Source of the DNA: CAVZBW01 sp963778465
GTDB lineage: Bacteria; Actinomycetota; Acidimicrobiia; Acidimicrobiales; RAAP-2
DNA: 64,000 nucleotides
Direction: 5' to 3'
Assembly: GCA_963778465.1 (NCBI GenBank)
Contig: CAVZUK010000004.1
Location: 1 to 64,000 of the forward strand
The notes beneath the pieces are model-generated. The model had not been told where the DNA came from. It did no database searches and saw only the letters and a program-made list of their open reading frames with translations. Positions 62,760 to 64,000 of the stretch are shown here, in pieces (position 1 is the first letter of the stretch; every line of letters starts with the position of its first letter). The translations under genes were made by a program, and so were the position numbers.

Positions 62760-63746
62760 ATGCCTCGACCGGCGTCCTCGGGACCGAGCAAGGGTGCGCC
62801 GGTGGCCCTGGTCGGCACCACCGCGTCGGGCAAGTCCGAGCTGGCACGCGCCGTGGCCCGGCACGTGCCCGAGGTGGAGATCGTCTCGGTGGACTCCATG
62901 TGCGTCTACCGGGGCATGGACGTGGCCACCGCAAAGCCGACGCCCGAGGACCGGCGCCGTATCCGGCACCATCTCCTCGATCTGGTCGATCCGTCCGAGG
63001 AGCACACGGTGTCGATGTTCCAGGCGGCGGCGCGACGGTCGATCGCCGACGTCGAGGGCCGGGGCGGTCGACCGCTCCTGGTGGGCGGCACCGGCCTGTA
63101 CCTGCGGGCCGTCGTCGACGACCTGAGGTTGCCGGGGAGGTGGCCGGAGGTGGCGGCCGATCTCGAACGCGAGGCGGACGGCCCGGAGGGGGTGGAGGGT
63201 CTCCACCGGCGGCTCGCCGTGCTCGATCCGGTGGCCGCCGGGCGCATGACCCCCACCAACCGCCGTCGGGTGGTCCGTGCCCTCGAGGTGACGCTCGGGT
63301 CGGGCCGGCCGTTCTCCTCGTTCGGCCCGGGTCTCGAGACGTACCCGCCGAGCCGGTTCCGCCTGGTCGGCCTCCCCTTCGAGGCCGGGACCGTCGACCG
63401 GAGGATCGAGGAGAGGTTCGGGCGCTGGATGGCAGCGGGCCTCCTGGACGAGGTGAGGGCCCTCGCCGCCCGCCCGGCCGGCCTGTCCCGCACCGCTCGC
63501 CAGGCGCTCGGGTACCGGGAGCTGCTGGCCCACGTCGAGGAGGGCCGTCCCCTCGCCGACTGCGTGGAGGAGGCGGTGCGGCGGACCCGTGCCTATGCGC
63601 GCCGGCAGTGGGCCTGGCTGCGCCGGGATCGCCGCGTCCGCTGGCTGACCCCGGGGACCGATCTCCTCGGGGAGATCCTGGCCGCGCTCGACGCCCACGC
63701 TGAAGCCGGCCAGGACCCCGAGCTGCGTGCGGCGGTGGGAGAATGA
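62760..63746 (+). CDS. miaA: tRNA dimethylallyltransferase
   Basis: 328 residues. P-loop ALVGTTASGKSELARAVARH, the DSMCVYRGMDVATAKPTPED motif, HHLLDLVDPSEEHTVSMFQA, VGGTGLYLRAV and the tRNA-contact segment TARQALGYRELLAHV. It transfers a dimethylallyl group to A37 of tRNAs, using DMAPP from the MEP pathway whose enzymes Dxr and IspG are also encoded here. ATG 62760. Confidence 0.95.
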   Translation: MPRPASSGPSKGAPVALVGTTASGKSELARAVARHVPEVEIVSVDSMCVYRGMDVATAKPTPEDRRRIRHHLLDLVDPSEEHTVSMFQAAARRSIADVEGRGGRPLLVGGTGLYLRAVVDDLRLPGRWPEVAADLEREADGPEGVEGLHRRLAVLDPVAAGRMTPTNRRRVVRALEVTLGSGRPFSSFGPGLETYPPSRFRLVGLPFEAGTVDRRIEERFGRWMAAGLLDEVRALAARPAGLSRTARQALGYRELLAHVEEGRPLADCVEEAVRRTRAYARRQWAWLRRDRRVRWLTPGTDLLGEILAALDAHAEAGQDPELRAAVGE

Positions 63747-63750
63747 GGCC

Positions 63751-64000
63751 GTGAGTGCCGAGACGGGCCTCCTCCGGCTCACCAAGCACCACGGGGCGGG
63801 CAACGACTTCCTCGTCTACCGGGACCCCGACGGTGCCTGGCCGCTCACGCCCGCGCTCGCGTCGGCCCTGTGCCATCGCCACACGGGGGTCGGGGCCGAC
63901 GGGCTCATCCGCATCACCTCGCCAGGTGCGGCGGGCGGCGCCGATCTCTCGATGGAGCTGCGCAACGCCGACGGCTCGGCCGCCGAGATGAGTGGGAACG
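63751..64000 (+). CDS. dapF: Diaminopimelate epimerase, N-terminal part (runs off the window)
   Basis: From GTG 63751, 83 residues are visible: the start KHHGAGNDFLVY, then ALCHRHTGVGADGLIRI and MELRNADGSAAEMSGN, where the first catalytic Cys is expected a little further on outside the window in this family (GNG-R motif cut at the edge). DapF interconverts LL- and meso-diaminopimelate. It is 4 bp after miaA, so miaB-miaA-dapF form an operon. Confidence 0.93.
   Translation, partial: MSAETGLLRLTKHHGAGNDFLVYRDPDGAWPLTPALASALCHRHTGVGADGLIRITSPGAAGGADLSMELRNADGSAAEMSGN

Overview
The window is high-GC actinobacterial DNA made of two unlike parts joined near base 8121. About 56 kb on the right (8122 to the end) is a dense, mostly plus-strand block of housekeeping genes. 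The gene order (rimP-nusA-ylxR-infB-rbfA-truB-ribF, rpsB-tsf-pyrH-frr-cdsA-dxr-rseP-ispG-proS, an MtrA/MtrB/LpqB-like set, class II DAHP synthase, RNase J) fits a deep-branching actinobacterium. Acidimicrobiia is my best guess, from the short archaeal/eukaryotic-type ProRS and the style of the CdsA and IF-2 extensions; it is not proven.

The left 8 kb is accessory DNA. It holds a BldG-like STAS protein with an N-terminal membrane segment, a TPP riboswitch with no thiamine gene behind it, a minus-strand PHA depolymerase/phasin-like pair, an Xre regulator, and mobile-element debris: a Tn3-family tnpA 5' fragment with one 38-bp terminal repeat, a complete but double-mutated IS982-type element, a frameshifted and truncated IS1182-type transposase, and a tyrosine recombinase cut off after its first catalytic Arg. 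At 8121 the broken recombinase abuts the C-terminal stub of an unrelated amidohydrolase. Both partners are truncated, so this is either a recombination scar or an assembly chimera.

Core layout: obgE (one apparent frameshift)-proB-proA, a MoxR/CoxE-like pair, convergent aroF; rplU-rpmA-nadD-small membrane protein-rsfS; a minus-strand signalling block (GerMN lipoprotein, MtrB-like kinase, MtrA-like regulator, Tat-type peptide-binding protein); a Xer recombinase and a possible 2-oxoglutarate oxygenase; rpsB-tsf-pyrH-frr-cdsA-dxr-rseP-ispG-proS; rimP-nusA-ylxR-infB-rbfA-truB-ribF; rpsO, pnp, an M16 protease and a large YfhO-like membrane protein; dapB; two TetR regulators with a ferritin-like di-iron protein; dapA, rnj, ftsK, thrB, miaB, miaA and the start of dapF. 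The genes serve ribosome biogenesis and translation, isoprenoid and phospholipid supply, and proline and lysine/diaminopimelate synthesis.

Features that run across the core: many start codons lie only 5-9 nt after a TANNNT-like -10 box, implying widespread leaderless transcription; nadD and rbfA have no ATG/GTG/TTG start; obgE and cdsA each need one frame change; and two tandem arrays of small stem-loops sit before obgE and at the end of frr. I found no CRISPR array, rRNA or tRNA. I see no clearly new multi-gene system. The best leads are the orphan riboswitch, the leaderless-start pattern, the stem-loop arrays, the oxygenase-like protein before rpsB, and the TetR/di-iron operon.
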